Shown here: positions 1 through 13,900 of the stretch, piece after piece
Layout of the letters: every line of letters starts with the position of its first letter
Position numbering within the stretch: position 1 is the stretch's first letter
Assembly (NCBI RefSeq): GCF_910592395.1
Contig: NC_088317.1
Span: 1,302,001 to 1,366,000, forward strand
Reading direction: 5' to 3'
Source of the DNA: Lineus longissimus
Taxonomy: Eukaryota; Nemertea; Pilidiophora; Heteronemertea; Lineidae
DNA: 64,000 nucleotides
Program-made: the position numbers and the translations under genes
The notes under the pieces: model-generated
Told to the model about the DNA's origin: nothing
Databases searched by the model: none
Seen by the model: only the letters and a program-made list of their open reading frames with translations

Positions 1-288
1 TCCACTCTGCCGCAGCGTTTCTCGCGAGTTGTTACAAAATACGAGAAGAAATTTTTTCCTGACAACACACCTGCCGCCGTGATCAGGCGTCTTGTAAACT
101 CCGGTCGCAGTGGACAGGCCTGGTACTTCACACTAACCGCATGAAACAGTATGATGAATAGGATGACGAAATGGACTGCCCGGGGAGTCTAGCGGCTTGG
201 AGCAGAAGTCTGTCTTCACTTCATAACGACCGGGAACCGAAGCCTGTATCCACTGGGTGTTGAGGTCTAACAGAGATCAACAACTCAC

Positions 289-436
289 CTATAGGTATCT
301 CTGAGTTCCATATGCTCTTGGAAAGAAGCACAATGAGCGGGACGATTAACAGCAATGCCAGTATGACTCCTAAAGCGGAGACGCCGGCCAGAGAGTAGCC
401 AAGGTTCAGGGGCGGTAAGGGCCATGTCACATCCAT
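289..436 (-). CDS. First coding exon of a rhodopsin-type GPCR (5' end only; gene leaves the window)
   Basis: This exon begins with an acceptor-like TTCTTCCAG, then ATC and an ATG at 436, and ends in a GTGAGT donor in phase 1. It encodes a 49-residue start with one strongly hydrophobic segment (about residues 17-42) followed by KSIWNSEIPIG. It matches the first coding exon of the GPCR gene at 33178-33325 in length (148 nt), phase, start position and ending (EIPIG). I therefore read it as the start and TM1 of a paralogous receptor transcribed off the left edge. The remaining exons are outside the window. The gene is head to head with VWA8. The receptor class is inferred only through the paralogue. 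Confidence 0.72.
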
Positions 437-1934
437 GATCTGGAAGAAGGTGGAAGATTCTAAAGACAAAATCAGGATCGCTGTCTTATACTATGCCTGT
501 CACGTGACATCCGACCTAGGGACTGTCGTATATTTCTGTCAACACGTTCACAACATGATGAAGTGTCTACATTGCCATGACAACACGTACACCAACACAA
601 ACTGTCAAACCTGGACATCCAGTATAATTTGTCCCCTTGTAGTGACCTATCAACCACACGGGGACGAATTCATAACTAATTTTACCAAACCTCGACATAT
701 TCAGACCATTTGTCCCCGTGTTGTGGCCTATTTACTACAAGGGGACGAATTCAACATGACTAATTTATTTAAATTTCCCAGTCCATTCAGGGGGAGGGAG
801 TAGGAGGTGTTGGTCATTATCACAATGTGGGGATTGCGCGGAAAGTTACAGAGGGGCCTGTCTCATGCAGGGAGAAATGGACCGCATTTACACCTTTTCT
901 GTTTCGCTGGACAACGGAGTGAAGCGATACTTGTATGACACCCGTCTGGAAAGTTCGAAATCGCAAGACTTGGCACTGTGCTGTATGAAAGGTATTCGCG
1001 TCCGAGTCGGTGCCGCCTTAAACCCGGGATCGCTATTATTTGTTTCCACGTCGTCTCACATGGGACATAGGACATCAAGCCGTCTTCACAGGACACCAAG
1101 AGTGGTCAGTTCTTGTCTTCATCCGGCACATCATGAAACGCCCCAAACTCTCCCAGCTGGATATTGATGAACCTCCGCCAGCTGGTTATCAGTATTACCA
1201 GTGTATTCAGGAACGACAACCACAACGAGAAAGGGCACTCGGCGGGCTCAGCCACGGCCAATTAGGAATTGGTGTAACCGCGGTATCGGGAGATATTAAA
1301 AAACACATTTCACGAATTTTTGTTGACTTTGACCTCAAATAATAATTACAAAACAATCAAAATTTGACCTTGTCATAACTTGTGCTCGATTCATAACCTT
1401 GCCTATGTGGGCCTCCGTTCGAATGAATGGTGATCATGCCATTCGGAGGCTAAGAAACCTGCGAAATGTGGTCAATACTCGACCAGTGCTCAGGCACTGT
1501 GTGTGTAAGTATACACAGTATAGGCCTAGAGTAGAGCGGGGTAGAGCGTACCCATGATGATGCATACTGATAGGGCCTACTGCACGAGGTGGCTACGTCA
1601 ATTAATCATCGTCATGACATAATATAAGCAAGCTGTAGGCCTGCACTACCTGCATGCAGTGCAGTAGATGACTAGAGAGCACAGCGCATACATAATCGGG
1701 TGATTATACAGTACGGTGACGATCCCTTGAATTGAAGATGCATAACTGTTTTTCAGACTCTGGTTTCAAATGTTTGGCATTTTGACCCTGCACATTTTTG
1801 TTTTGTTTTGGCCCTGGTTCATCTTTGTCAAAAGGGTCCATTGCCATTGCCAATGCCCATGACCATAGCTTGTTTGATGAATCTTGTTCGAGTCCTGCCA
1901 TAAAAAGACACTTTCATTCGTAAATCACTTTCAG
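437..1934. other. Region between GPCR start and first recognised VWA8 exon
   Basis: This stretch must contain the promoter and 5' UTR of the left-edge GPCR gene and the promoter and first exon of VWA8. VWA8 needs an upstream exon ending in phase 1 that carries the initiator Met and, by family knowledge, a mitochondrial presequence. Several open stretches exist near 865-1340, but I could not choose among them. Two similar ~35-bp blocks bounded by GTCCCC and GGGGAC, in inverted orientation to each other, lie at about 630-665 and 713-748. Confidence 0.5.
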
Positions 1935-4900
1935 CGGATTCCAAAGTAACCATCGGAGATGTGAGCATTGGCGTCAAGACGCCGCATCGACAGGAACTGG
2001 TGCCCAGGAAATTTCGTGAGTTTTAGGTGTAAAAGAGGAAGGAACGGCATGCCCGATGAACACTAAACAGCCCACTTTACTCTGGGATATCCCCGGGGAA
2101 AGGATATAACCAATAGTCTTAAAACATCCTTCCATACTATATCAGTATAAAAGACAAATTCTGATACCACTTCGATCAGTGTCATTTAATGTGGAACCTA
2201 CATAACTGCAGAATCAAGCAGAGAATGACAGAAATGTTTTGTACTTTTACGTGGCTTCTCACTTCAACCTTTTCCCTTCTTTTATGTGAAATTCTAGTGC
2301 CTGCTGTTCAGTCACAGACTGTCCTCAAACATCTAAGATGGATGATGCAAAAGGACGCTCTAGGCCAGGATATGTTCCTGATCGGTTCTCCTGGGCCACT
2401 GCGGCGCCACCTGGCCATGATGTATCTTGAGATGACGAAGCGGGAAGCAGAGTATGTGGCGCTGTCACGTGATACCACGGAGACGGACTTGAAACAGAGG
2501 CGAGAGATACAGGCAGGGACGGCCTATCACATCGATCAGGTATGTGTTGTTGCTTGGCACAAAGAAACCTGTCCCGAGTTGTACCAAAGATGGTGGTTGA
2601 ACCAAAGATGGTGATCTCAGTAGGACAGGTTGTGACTTTGTCTCTGCCGATATGTTAATCTTTGTTAAGTCTCTTCTTGACTGGCCTGAGATGGTCAAGT
2701 GAAGTGCATTATGAATGGATGACTGCACTGTATGTACAATGTACGTCTTCCCCTTCCAGTGTGCAGTTCGAGCGGCGACCAGCGGTGGCATCCTCATCCT
2801 GGAGGGGATAGAAAAAGCAGAGCGGAATGTGCTTCCGGTGTTAAACAACCTCCTTGAAAATCGGGAGATGCAACTCGATGATGGGCGTTTTCTTGTTCAT
2901 GCCACAAGATATGATAAACTTTTACAAGATCACACGAAAGAAGAGTTAGATTCCTTGAAATTGGTGCGAGTAGATGAGGATTTCCGAGTGATTGCCTTAG
3001 GGTTACCAGTGCCACGTTACCAAGGAAACCCTTTGGATCCGCCGCTAAGATCTCGCTTCCAGGCCCGCGATATTAACCCTCTACCATTCAAGGAACTTCT
3101 TGATGTTCTTTATAGCATTAGCCCGGATGTTTCTGCAGAAAGGTGAGGAAAATTGTTAGCAAAATGTCCAAGGCTATGGGTAAAAACTTTGGGCTTCACT
3201 GCACATCTTGAGGGTGTATGAAAATCAGACTTATATACATATGAACTACCGGTTAATGAACTGCCTCTAATGTTCATACTGCTCAAGTGGAGTGTATTTA
3301 GTAAGTTTCCAGCATTGTCTTACAGGCTGTCAATGATGTTATCATTCGCAACAACTATGAGGACACAAGAATCACAATCACTCGGTCTACCAGACTTCCC
3401 GCTCGACAACCTGCCTGCTCTGGCTCAAATCTTGGTAAGAACTTCTTGATTTAAATTCTAAGTTCGTTTGTGAAAGGATAACTGCTTTACACACATGTTC
3501 CCTGGCTTTGAAGGGCTGCTTAATAAATGATTTGATAAGTGAATATTGAACTTGTTACAATAGTGTAAATACTCACAGAATAAAACAAAAAATTCAAAAA
3601 CAGATGGAGAGGAGAAAGAAACATCCTCCGGTACAATATCTTTTGCCCTCTATTTTAGAATGCTACACCGTCGTATCCTGAAGCAGAACTCATCACCCGT
3701 CTGTATCCATATGAACGTCTGCTCAACTCCGAAGGTCAAGCGGCTGTCAAGGAGACTCTAAAGGTTTGTCTCACTGTTGATGAAACTCTTCCACCTTTGC
3801 GTCTGACAGGTAAACGGCTAGAAAACAGTAAGATGGGAGCCTGCCGAAAAGTCAGGCCACGGATAGTTCCAGCTTATCTTATGCAGATAATTGTTCTTGA
3901 TTCAATAAATAATGCACTTTTTTATTGTGACACTCAATCTAAGGCCATTTTTATTAGCTCCATGTTGTTTAAATTTTCAGATTCCTCCTTCATCAACATA
4001 CTCTCTCTTTCTCTTCTGCCCATTCACTGGTGAAATAATGTTCTTAAACTTTCTATATTCCAGACCTTTGATCTCGTGCCGTCAAGTTCATCGAGTGATG
4101 TGTCTGTCATGTCGATCAGTCGTCAAGAGAAAGAGGACACAGCGACAGTTGAATTGAAGATTAATCGCGATACTGCCACAGTCAAGGTAAGAAAATCTGT
4201 GATATGACTTGCCTGAGGAAAACAGCTTGTTACTTTCAGGTGACCAGATCCACCTCTGAATATTCATATGTATTTCTTTTTTTGCTTGACAGGTACCATG
4301 TGGGTCACTCTCATCCCCTGCTACCTTGGAACCGTTTGTGAAGACGCCGTATCATGAACGCCTCCTGTTTGAGATGATGCAGTCACACATGGTCAAAGAT
4401 TTCTGCATAATGGGTCCAAGGGTGAGTACATGTATCTTGATGGTCTAGTTATGTTTCTATTTCTTAGCATAAGAAACTGATCACTTACCACAGCTTTAGC
4501 AAGAGGATGAGAAGTGGAAAGCTGGAGGATTACGACAGATCTATCAAACTGACATGACATGTTCTATCTAAACCGGATAGAGCCCGGGTCACATGATAGA
4601 TGACAGTGATGGAAACATCTGCTCCACCAGTCAGACCACTGGTAAGATTTCGGAGATAACTAGAATGCATCGAGAGAGTACCTTTAAAACAGTCTCCGAA
4701 ATAGTTCCCTGAAAAAGTGGCCCTATATATCAGACTGTATCATTTAAACACTGAATGGTTCCTTTTCTTTGTGTTTGCAGGGTTGTGGGAAGAGTGCAAT
4801 AGTCAAACACTTCGCTGATCTGCTCGGTTACCACATCGAGCCCATCATGCTCTACCAGGATATGACATCACGCGACCTCCTCCAGCAGCGTACAACTCTA

Positions 4901-7900
4901 CCGAATGGCGACACAACATGGCGGATGTCACCTCTAGTCACGGCGGCGCTGGACGGCAGTTTAGCCGTCCTAGATGGAGTCCACCGAATCAATCCTGGGA
5001 CTTTTGCAGTATTGCATCGATTAGTCCACGATCGAGAATTAAGTCTTTTTGACGGCAGTCAGCTGCTGAGGAAAGATAAATATGATACCATCAAACAGGA
5101 ACTCAGTCTCTCGGACGAAGAGATGACGCATCGGGCAATCTTCCCGATTCACCCGTCCTTCCGTATCATGGCGCTATCAGAGCCCCCTGTTGCAGGAAGT
5201 AGTAACCAACAGTGGCTCAGCTCAGAGCTGCTCACAATGTTTTTGTATCATGACATGCGAGCCTTGGATCAGAACGAAGATACGCACCTTCTACATCGCT
5301 TGGTAAGTTATACTGTTTGTGACCTCGGACAGAATCCTTCGCTTGATTGCACCGTTGCTTTATCTTATGAGTTGAACAAAAGCTTCTCAGCAGAGCCTGA
5401 CCCAGGTGAAATTTGGCCATGACACCGCAAGAAGTGCTCATCCAGAAAGAGGCGATTTCACTAGATCCAATCCAAATTCGTCACTTGACTCTCAGGTTTC
5501 CTAATGAAATGTGTCGTTGATTTCCAGGTGCCGAGTGCAGAAGCCCATCTGAAGCCTCTCTTGCAGTTAACACATAGACTGCGATCTTCCCATGATAATA
5601 TGGTAGGTGATTGGTCTAGGGCTACTGAAAGTTGTTTACATGTTCTAGTAGAAGTGCATGTGGTGTTTAGGGCAAGAGGCAGACAAAAACATGCCAAGAT
5701 ACTGCTGTCAGGAGTTGCACTATGATAAACTCTAAACTTCACTCGAATGTACTGTCCCTTGGTTTACTGGTGATATCATTTTCCATTCCAGCTGCTGTCC
5801 CTCGCCTCATCATTGTCAACTCGTCAGTTGTTGCGTATAGCCCGTCGTCTTGACACTTACGCCGAGGAGGATCTCTACAGTGCTGTGCACAAGGCCTGCC
5901 TTGCCCGGTTCTTGCCCCGGACTGCTCGGTCAGCCCTGGAACAAGTCTTGGAAGATGTCGACATCGTGAAGGAAAGTGATCAAAAACTGTCAGTTGATGG
6001 CATCGAGCGTGCGATATCATGTAAGTTTACTCTCAGTTCACTCAAGTGGGCATTGATAGCACGTTGGTCCAGTTTGGTCAGGGGTCAAGATCAGGTGGGT
6101 CTATTGTGACTGGAAATGTATTCCCCACTTGGGTGACGGTCAGTCGATTTAGCACTGGGATTTGATCCAGCACTTTTACAGGTACAAACAACTGTATTGA
6201 ATTCTTCTTGATAATTTATGGTCAGACTGTTTACGTTTCCAGCTGAAGTGAAGGGCAGTAGATTAAGGATTGGTCAGACTGAAGTGGACGTACACAACCC
6301 TGAAAACAAAACCAAAGTCCCCGACGTCCTGTTCTATGACAACGCGCAGCATCTTGCTGTGATGGAGGACATGCTGAAGGACTTCATGTTAGGAGAACAT
6401 CTCCTCCTGGTGGGCAATCAGGGTGTCGGCAAGAATAAGATCGTGGATAGATTCCTGTACTTGTTAAACCGGCCGAGGGAGTATCTTCAGCTTCATCGAG
6501 ACACAACGGTGCAGAATTTGACGTTACAACCTACTGTACTTGATGGTATCATTAGCTATGAAGACTCACCTCTGGTAAGTGAAAAAATCTAAAGTATTGT
6601 ATTCATTGATTTGTTCACGTTCCCTTTGTTTTTTGTGTTTACAGATACACGTGAAGATATAGGGACATGAATGAGAAAATCTACCTATTGAAGTCAATGT
6701 AGAGGATTGTCAAAACGGTTAATTAAAGGCAAGCCAAAGTTAGGAGTACCTTTACAGAAGGCCTATCTTATGTGAAATAGACCCATGGGAAACAGACGTA
6801 CCAAAACCAGCTTATTGTTGGTGACACTGTATAAGTCATGTCTTGTTTATCTTCAGGTTCGCGCTGTGAAGAATGGACACATCTTGGTGGTAGATGAGGC
6901 TGATAAAGCTCCGACTAACGTAACGTGTATCCTCAAAACTCTGGTGGAGTCTGGCGAGATGCATCTCTCAGACGGCAGGAGGATTGTCAGTGGTATGTTG
7001 TCCCATTCAACCTTTTAGCCAAATCAAAGAGATTAAAAGCATTCTCATCTTTTGGGAAGCGATGACCTTTGACATGTCAAAGATAAGCGCCTGCTGTGTG
7101 ATTGGCTCTGGCAAGTCCAACAGATCGTTAAGGTGTCTCAAGTCAGAAATGTGTCTGTAAATGTCTGGGATAGAACTCCTTTACATGTCTGTACCAAAGT
7201 GAGAGACACAGATTGTACCCAAGAAACCTCTTAATGGGTTAATACCTACTGGTCTGATATCGTTGTCAGCTGAAATGTGTTCTTTTATATTTTCCAGCCA
7301 AATCTAACCTACCGGACAACAACAGTCTCATTCGTTCACACCCAGACTTCCGTATGATTGTTCTCGCTAACAGACCTGGGTTCCCGTTTCTCGGCAATGA
7401 TTTCTTTGGCGCCATGGGTGAGTATGCAGTAACTGGGGTCAAATTGGTGGTCATCGGGTGACTATGCACAATTAGAGGACTGGGTTGGTCATGATTCAGA
7501 GATGAATACATTCCATGATAGTGACGTCACAGTATTTGTCTTCTTGCAGGTGATATATTCAGCTGTCACGCCATAGACAACCCCGATGTCGAATCTGAGT
7601 TGGCTATGCTTAGGCAGTATGGGCCGACGGTCTCCGAGGAGATGCTTGGTAAACTCGTAAAGACGTTCGGTGATCTTCGGGACATGGCAGATCAGGGTTT
7701 AATAAATTATCCATACTCGACCAGAGAGGTGGTCAATATGGTCAAACATTTAGAGGTGAGAAAGTTTGAGTTAGTTTGCGAGGGAGGCTAGGGGTGGACA
7801 GTTATGTGTTTCTAAGATGAGACATTCGTGTTTCCTTTAAATGAGTATTGGAAATCTGTGCTTTGCCAGGTCTGGCTGTTAGATCATATTTAATCATAAT

Positions 7901-10900
7901 TGTGTCAGTTGTGGAATTGAATCCTCCAAACCACTGCCAAAGTAGAGCGGCCAAAGTTGGCAGTCACTTGGCCTAGTTTACCTGGTGCTACATGTAGTAT
8001 CCACAGTGATGCACACTCCAAAAGAGAAGACAAAGCTAAGAAGAAGGATACAGATGTTTTGCCTTCTGCGACCTGCCTTGACCATCATCAAGCCTGTAAA
8101 TCAATGATTTGATCTCCTCTTTCTCTCCGCAGAAATTCCCAAGTGAAGGCCTGGCGAATGTTGTGCGCAATGTGTTTGACTTTGATTCGTACAGTAAAGA
8201 GACGCACGAACTGATTGTGGAGACGCTCCACAAACACGGTATACCGGTTGGTGCTAGGAAAACCGATATACACATGGCTAAAATGTAAGATTTCCTTCTG
8301 AGATGTGGACTTTCTTGCTGTAGGAAGTTGCTACAGAATCTGTTAGAACATGATATCACCCTGAACTGAGGTGAACTTTGAATAGAAATGTGATTCACAA
8401 ATGGAAACATTCTAAACTTGTAATTGTCTGTCATTTGTTCATAACAGTTCAGTTATGCGATTGGGGAGATATTTTGAGCAAAGTTGGGGAATACCTGTTT
8501 AATTCCTTCCTAGCCTTGAGTACCTGGGGACCAACAGACACACAGGTACCAAACAACACCTCATGTGTTAGTGATGTACATTTCATTGAATAAACAAGAT
8601 ATTTATGAAACTTTGGTTTGACTTGCTTTTTGCTGGGTTTTTCACCTGGCTAAAACAACTGCATTGACTGGGTATGAGAGCATTGGAAATTTAATGAAGT
8701 GTACATCTATCACTAATGTGGACCTTAAAGGTATCCAAAATTTGAAAATTGAACATGAATTTGAAAAGCAGTGCTTTCTATGAGCCTGGTCTTGATCATT
8801 GAGTATCTTGCTGCAGTTTCCCCATTCCCACCATGCAGAAGACTGGAAGCTGGATGATTGACTCCTCAACACGGAGAAACAGTTCACCGTTAACCTGTCC
8901 GGTGGAACAGAGGAAGTTGAGAATTAAGGTGAGAACTCTTGGCTTGGTAGCAGTATTGAAGAAATGGCACTGGAAGGCTTATATACAGCACTCGTGTCTG
9001 AAAATTTAGGAATGTCCAAACTCATTTACATTATAATGCATTGGAAATCGCTCTTAGATTAGTAGGGACAAGTTCACTTTAACATTTTTGTGAATGGGAC
9101 TGTTTTGTTACAGGGGCCTGTGAGACTGGACCCAGAGCTTGTCGTGATGGACCGGTTCGAGTCGCGCTCTCTGACCTTCACGGAACAAGAGGCTAACTGG
9201 TTGCTCCCCCTGCATGAACACAACATCATCGCTGACGTCGCAGTCACACAAGGTAAGAGTCGGGGTCGGACCCCTCCTGAAGCTTAAAGGTGTACTCTCT
9301 CCGTTTACTTTGAAGGTCGTTTCCATGAAAAGGACACACGGCCAATAACAGAGAAAACATGCCGTTTTTGGGAGGTTTTAAATGATTGAAACTAAAAACC
9401 TCCCTTCTGGTATACTCATTGGACAATCCTAGTGCACACATACCCAAAGTAAATGCAGTAGTCGGAGAGAGAAACTATAGTTCTCTGGGCTATTACTTAT
9501 TCAAGGTCATTCTGGGTGTCCCCTGGGCAGCACCTTGCTCTAGTTATCATAATATGTTTGTACTTTCCAGCCAAAGATCGAGTCACTGAAAAAGACCCCG
9601 CTGATCTGATTCATGTGGTGACCGCGTATCCCATCAACCTCTTCTCAATGACACCGAAGAGCTCCCGCATAACGTCCATCAATCTCGCAGATATCTTCCG
9701 CACGACACGCGGCGTCTACCGACCGAAACTTTCCATAGCTGCGCTTGGTGCACCGCTGGAGCATAATGTCATCGTTCACGAAGAGATGGTAAGTTTGTCA
9801 TCATCATGATAAAGTCGAGCCTTAAGCTACAAAATTTGCGGCTAATTCCAAATTTCATTTTCCTTATTTGAATTTTTGCTTTTGCGGCCATAGGGGATGA
9901 TCTACCTTCTGCCGCCAAGTACTGTGTTGGAAAATAAACCTATCACATTGTTATTCCAGAGTAACATCATCTTGAATGTTGATACATCAGCTGGCTGGGT
10001 GTCGCGTCTTCATACTGCGTCTCTCCTAGAAACAGCAGCTGATAAACTCGTGAGGAGATTCCAGGGAAGTAATCTGGTAAGCAAGATTTTGACCTCTGTG
10101 TTGACCAAGCTCCTCCAACAAAGCTCTATTTTGAGACTTGATACTGAACTTGAGGTATTGGTTGTATAATTTGTGATAAATCTCAAATCATCTAACTTTA
10201 CCTGACATAATTGTTTCCATTCTGTCAGAATGGAAGTGCCACATTTACAGTATATGTTTATGTTGGAAATGGACCTTCCTGTTGTTCTCATCCTTTTTGT
10301 TGTGTCCTTCACCTTGGCAACTAGTAACATGTTTGTTACCTTTGGTTGCCCCTGCATAGTATGACCTCACACGCAGAGGTAACACCCATACACACCCACG
10401 CACACACGCACACACCCACGACCCCCCTTGTTCAAAGTTTTGGCATGTTACTTAAACCAACGAGAATGAGAACTGATCAAAGGAGACACAATTAACACGT
10501 TGCCTTTGGCCTGTGTATTCTAATGTTGCTGACTTATATCATTATCACTCTCTTTAGTGACCCTTGGGGTACATATATTTTCATGTGGGTGTGTGCGAAG
10601 TGAGTCACCAAGTTCTCATTATCAGGTATAACGATCCTCGTAACAACCTGATCCCAGGTAGCTTTTTCATGGTTGTAAATGTGTTCAAGCCTCTCATGTC
10701 AGATCACATCATTCCCATTGTCAGTCGAGGTCGCATGTGACTTCCAACACTGATGAGACCTTATTGCCTGGCAGCACTTTTGAGAAGATGATTACAGAAG
10801 TTTGGATGTTATCATAACAAAATTGATTTGGAATTTGGCAAACCACACTGCATATTAACAGTTTGTTGAAATTAGGTTTGAATGATGACACCTTGGTCCA

Positions 10901-13900
10901 AGGTTTGGTCAGGGGGAACCTCCTTCGATCCAGGGTGATGAATGATGAGTTGGGAAAAACAAGTAGGGGTTGTTCAGGTAACTAACTAGTCACGTGGAGA
11001 ATTTCATTTATGGTATAGTGACCCTGCTGATCAACATGTGTCCCTTGTCACACCGGTTGTGCAGATACAGGTGTATGACCAGTCTGGGGACAACACGCGG
11101 CTGGCACAAAAATGGGTCATCAGCTACATGGGTGATGCCAGGGGGGCCAAAAACGCAAGGGAAGTTCGCAGCCAATTTCGAAAATGAATTTCAAGGGCAT
11201 ATTTTCAAAACATTTTCCAAGGGGGTCATTCACATCATGCTGCCCAGTAATGACATCATGTTACATTGTAATAACAGACCGACTTGTTTCCTCCAATGTA
11301 TTCTTGCCCTCCTTTGTTTTCAGGAGACGTTTAGAATGTGTAAAGAATTCAGCCACCTCCCTGACTCAATGGTTGTTTTCTACAAAATGAATGGGTATGT
11401 TATTCAGACTGTATCCTTGCTTGTTATGGAAGGCTTACTTCACGCGCTAAGCGCTGCACTGATCTTCATTACTGTAATCACAGTGAGCATTTAAAACACA
11501 CTTAACACCTTCAGCGCTGAACCACGTAGATCTACGTGGCCCAAATCCCCACCTCCCCTTTGAGCTGGTTATCGGAGTCTCATGGACTTCATGATAGAAC
11601 TACGCCATCGCCATCTTCAGGGCACGGTAGGAACTGAAAAGGCCGTTTGGTTTTTTCACGGTATTTTCAGTTTCTACCTTGCCCTGAAGATAGCGATGGC
11701 GTAGATCTTTCATGAAGTCCATGAGACTCCGATAACCAGCTTAAAGAGGGGGGATTTGGTTCGGCGCTGAAGGTGTTAAGATTTCCTGTGACAAATATAA
11801 CCTTGTAAAGAACAGGTATGATGATGACCTATCTATTCTGATTCCAGCGGTGATATTGACATTGTGAATGTAGCCCAGGGCACCTCACTGGCCGTGTCTG
11901 TACCAATCAGGATCAAGAGCATGAATCTGGCATCTCCGGACAAGTTCATCCTCACAGAGACGAAGACTGATAAGAAGTTTGTGCTGAGTCGCGTCAAGTC
12001 TGAGATGGGGGAGGTCGAGTTTGTGTTGTCTCCAGTCACGGAGGACAGTGAGTGATCACATTAAGCCCTGGAAGAAATTTAAGCCAATTTCATAAAATGT
12101 GTAATTTGTCAAAAGTATAAGCCATCATGATACAATTGGTACCTTCAGAAATCGCTAAACCTGTCCAACAAATGGTTATGACGGTACCTGTACGTATCGA
12201 CAGTTCACCTTTTTCCTGGTCAGTGGTGGAGGTCTATTGTGGAGTGAAAGAAATGGCCAACTTATTGGGTCAGCCTGCATTTCCTCTGTAGCCAATATCA
12301 TTCCCCATTGGGTTTGGTTTGATACAGACTGTGTAAACAATTGGTTGTGATCAACTGTTACCAACATCTTTCTTTTTAGGTCCCCTTGCGATCAACATGA
12401 TGACGACCCAGTCACTCTCCGATGATCAGCTGGGTGCCGCTCTTGGTGAGAAGATTAGCTGTCCAAACCGACTGTTTGCTGGTCCGGAGTCGTATGCTGG
12501 CATCACCGTTGGATTCCCTGAGCTGACGGTAGGTTATCAAGGTCTGGTGAACATTTAGTTAACTGTTTTTTCAGTTCTAACAAGAATCTGACACTGAGGT
12601 GACAGCTGTTATACACACCCATTCATATAATGTACTGTCTGTTGTACTACCTTCTGTTTCCTTTGTCAGGCACCTCATGATATCTACACCATACCCCGGA
12701 CACCGCTGCCCGAAGCCAACCCCACAGAGGAGAAAGATCCTATATTAGGCATCTTTGAATCTGCTGCCAAACCAACCGTGGATTCTAAGACAATGTGCCT
12801 GCCAGAGACTGGATTGATTATCACTGGGTTACCTGCTTGGAAAGTTCCAAAAGAAGTCACAGAAAACCAACGTAAGTCATCAAAGATATCATCATGAAAA
12901 TGAAAATATCACACTGAAACAAAATTAAAGCTACATGTAAATACTGCATGTGACAAAACCAATGAAAATGACAAAGTGTTTTGATGTTATTGTATTTCTA
13001 CTTCTAGCTCCTGCTCCCAAGAATATCAGCGGCTACCTAGAAGTTGTGGACCCCGTCCACCATCAGGTCAAATATGTCCCTGTGCCTGGGTGAGTCCCTC
13101 ATATCATGACTGTTCATTCTTGGTCTGCTGCCTTAAACCCAACAAGACACTGGCAAGTGGGGTCCATTTTGTTTGATGAGAACTTCTGACTGCTTCTGTA
13201 ACCTAGGAGAGGGAAGCACTCCATGTCCAGGTCTACTTGTTGCAGTCAGACTAGCATTTGGCTGGTGAACTGGAAATTTTTCCTAGCTATTTTAACCTTG
13301 TTTTGCTTGCTGCGGCATTGTTCTTGAGAAGGAGTATAGAACATGTATGTCTCACTTGCTCTATATTCAGCCCCTTGAGGACTCACGTGCAAAGTTCTTG
13401 GCAGGCGTCCATTTCCGACTCTGGTTTCCTGATGTCCGGCATGAGCAACGACGGATTGATGACGGTCGACAGTAGTGGTTGTGTGAGACTATGGGAGATG
13501 TCCTATAAGACGCTGGAGAAGTCGCTCGGAGAGTGGCAGCAGATGATGGGTGGAGAGTGGGATGAAAACCTGAAAGTAGGTTTGCTTACACTTTTACGAA
13601 TGTATCCTTTTCCCGAAATACAAATGTTCTTATAACGTTCATTGTATAAGATTCTCAAATGAACAGCTGGGAGCTCTATTTTTGTGGATTGTCGAATACT
13701 TAGAGTTGCATAGATGGTCATTTGTTGATTAATGAATTTGGTTTGAATGTAATGCTTGTTTCTCCTGTTTCAGCTTGAGTATGATGACCTCGGCAGTGAT
13801 GTTCAAGGGGATGCAGTCGAGGAGCCCAAGCATGGCAAGGTTGACCCGACCGGTGCGCCCCATGTTGGAGGCAACACCTGGGCTGGCGGTGTTGGTAGGT

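Noticed and set aside
865-1342. ORFs of about 100 aa as a candidate VWA8 first exon
   Set aside because: None combines a plausible mitochondrial presequence with a clear phase-1 donor, so I left the VWA8 start unassigned.
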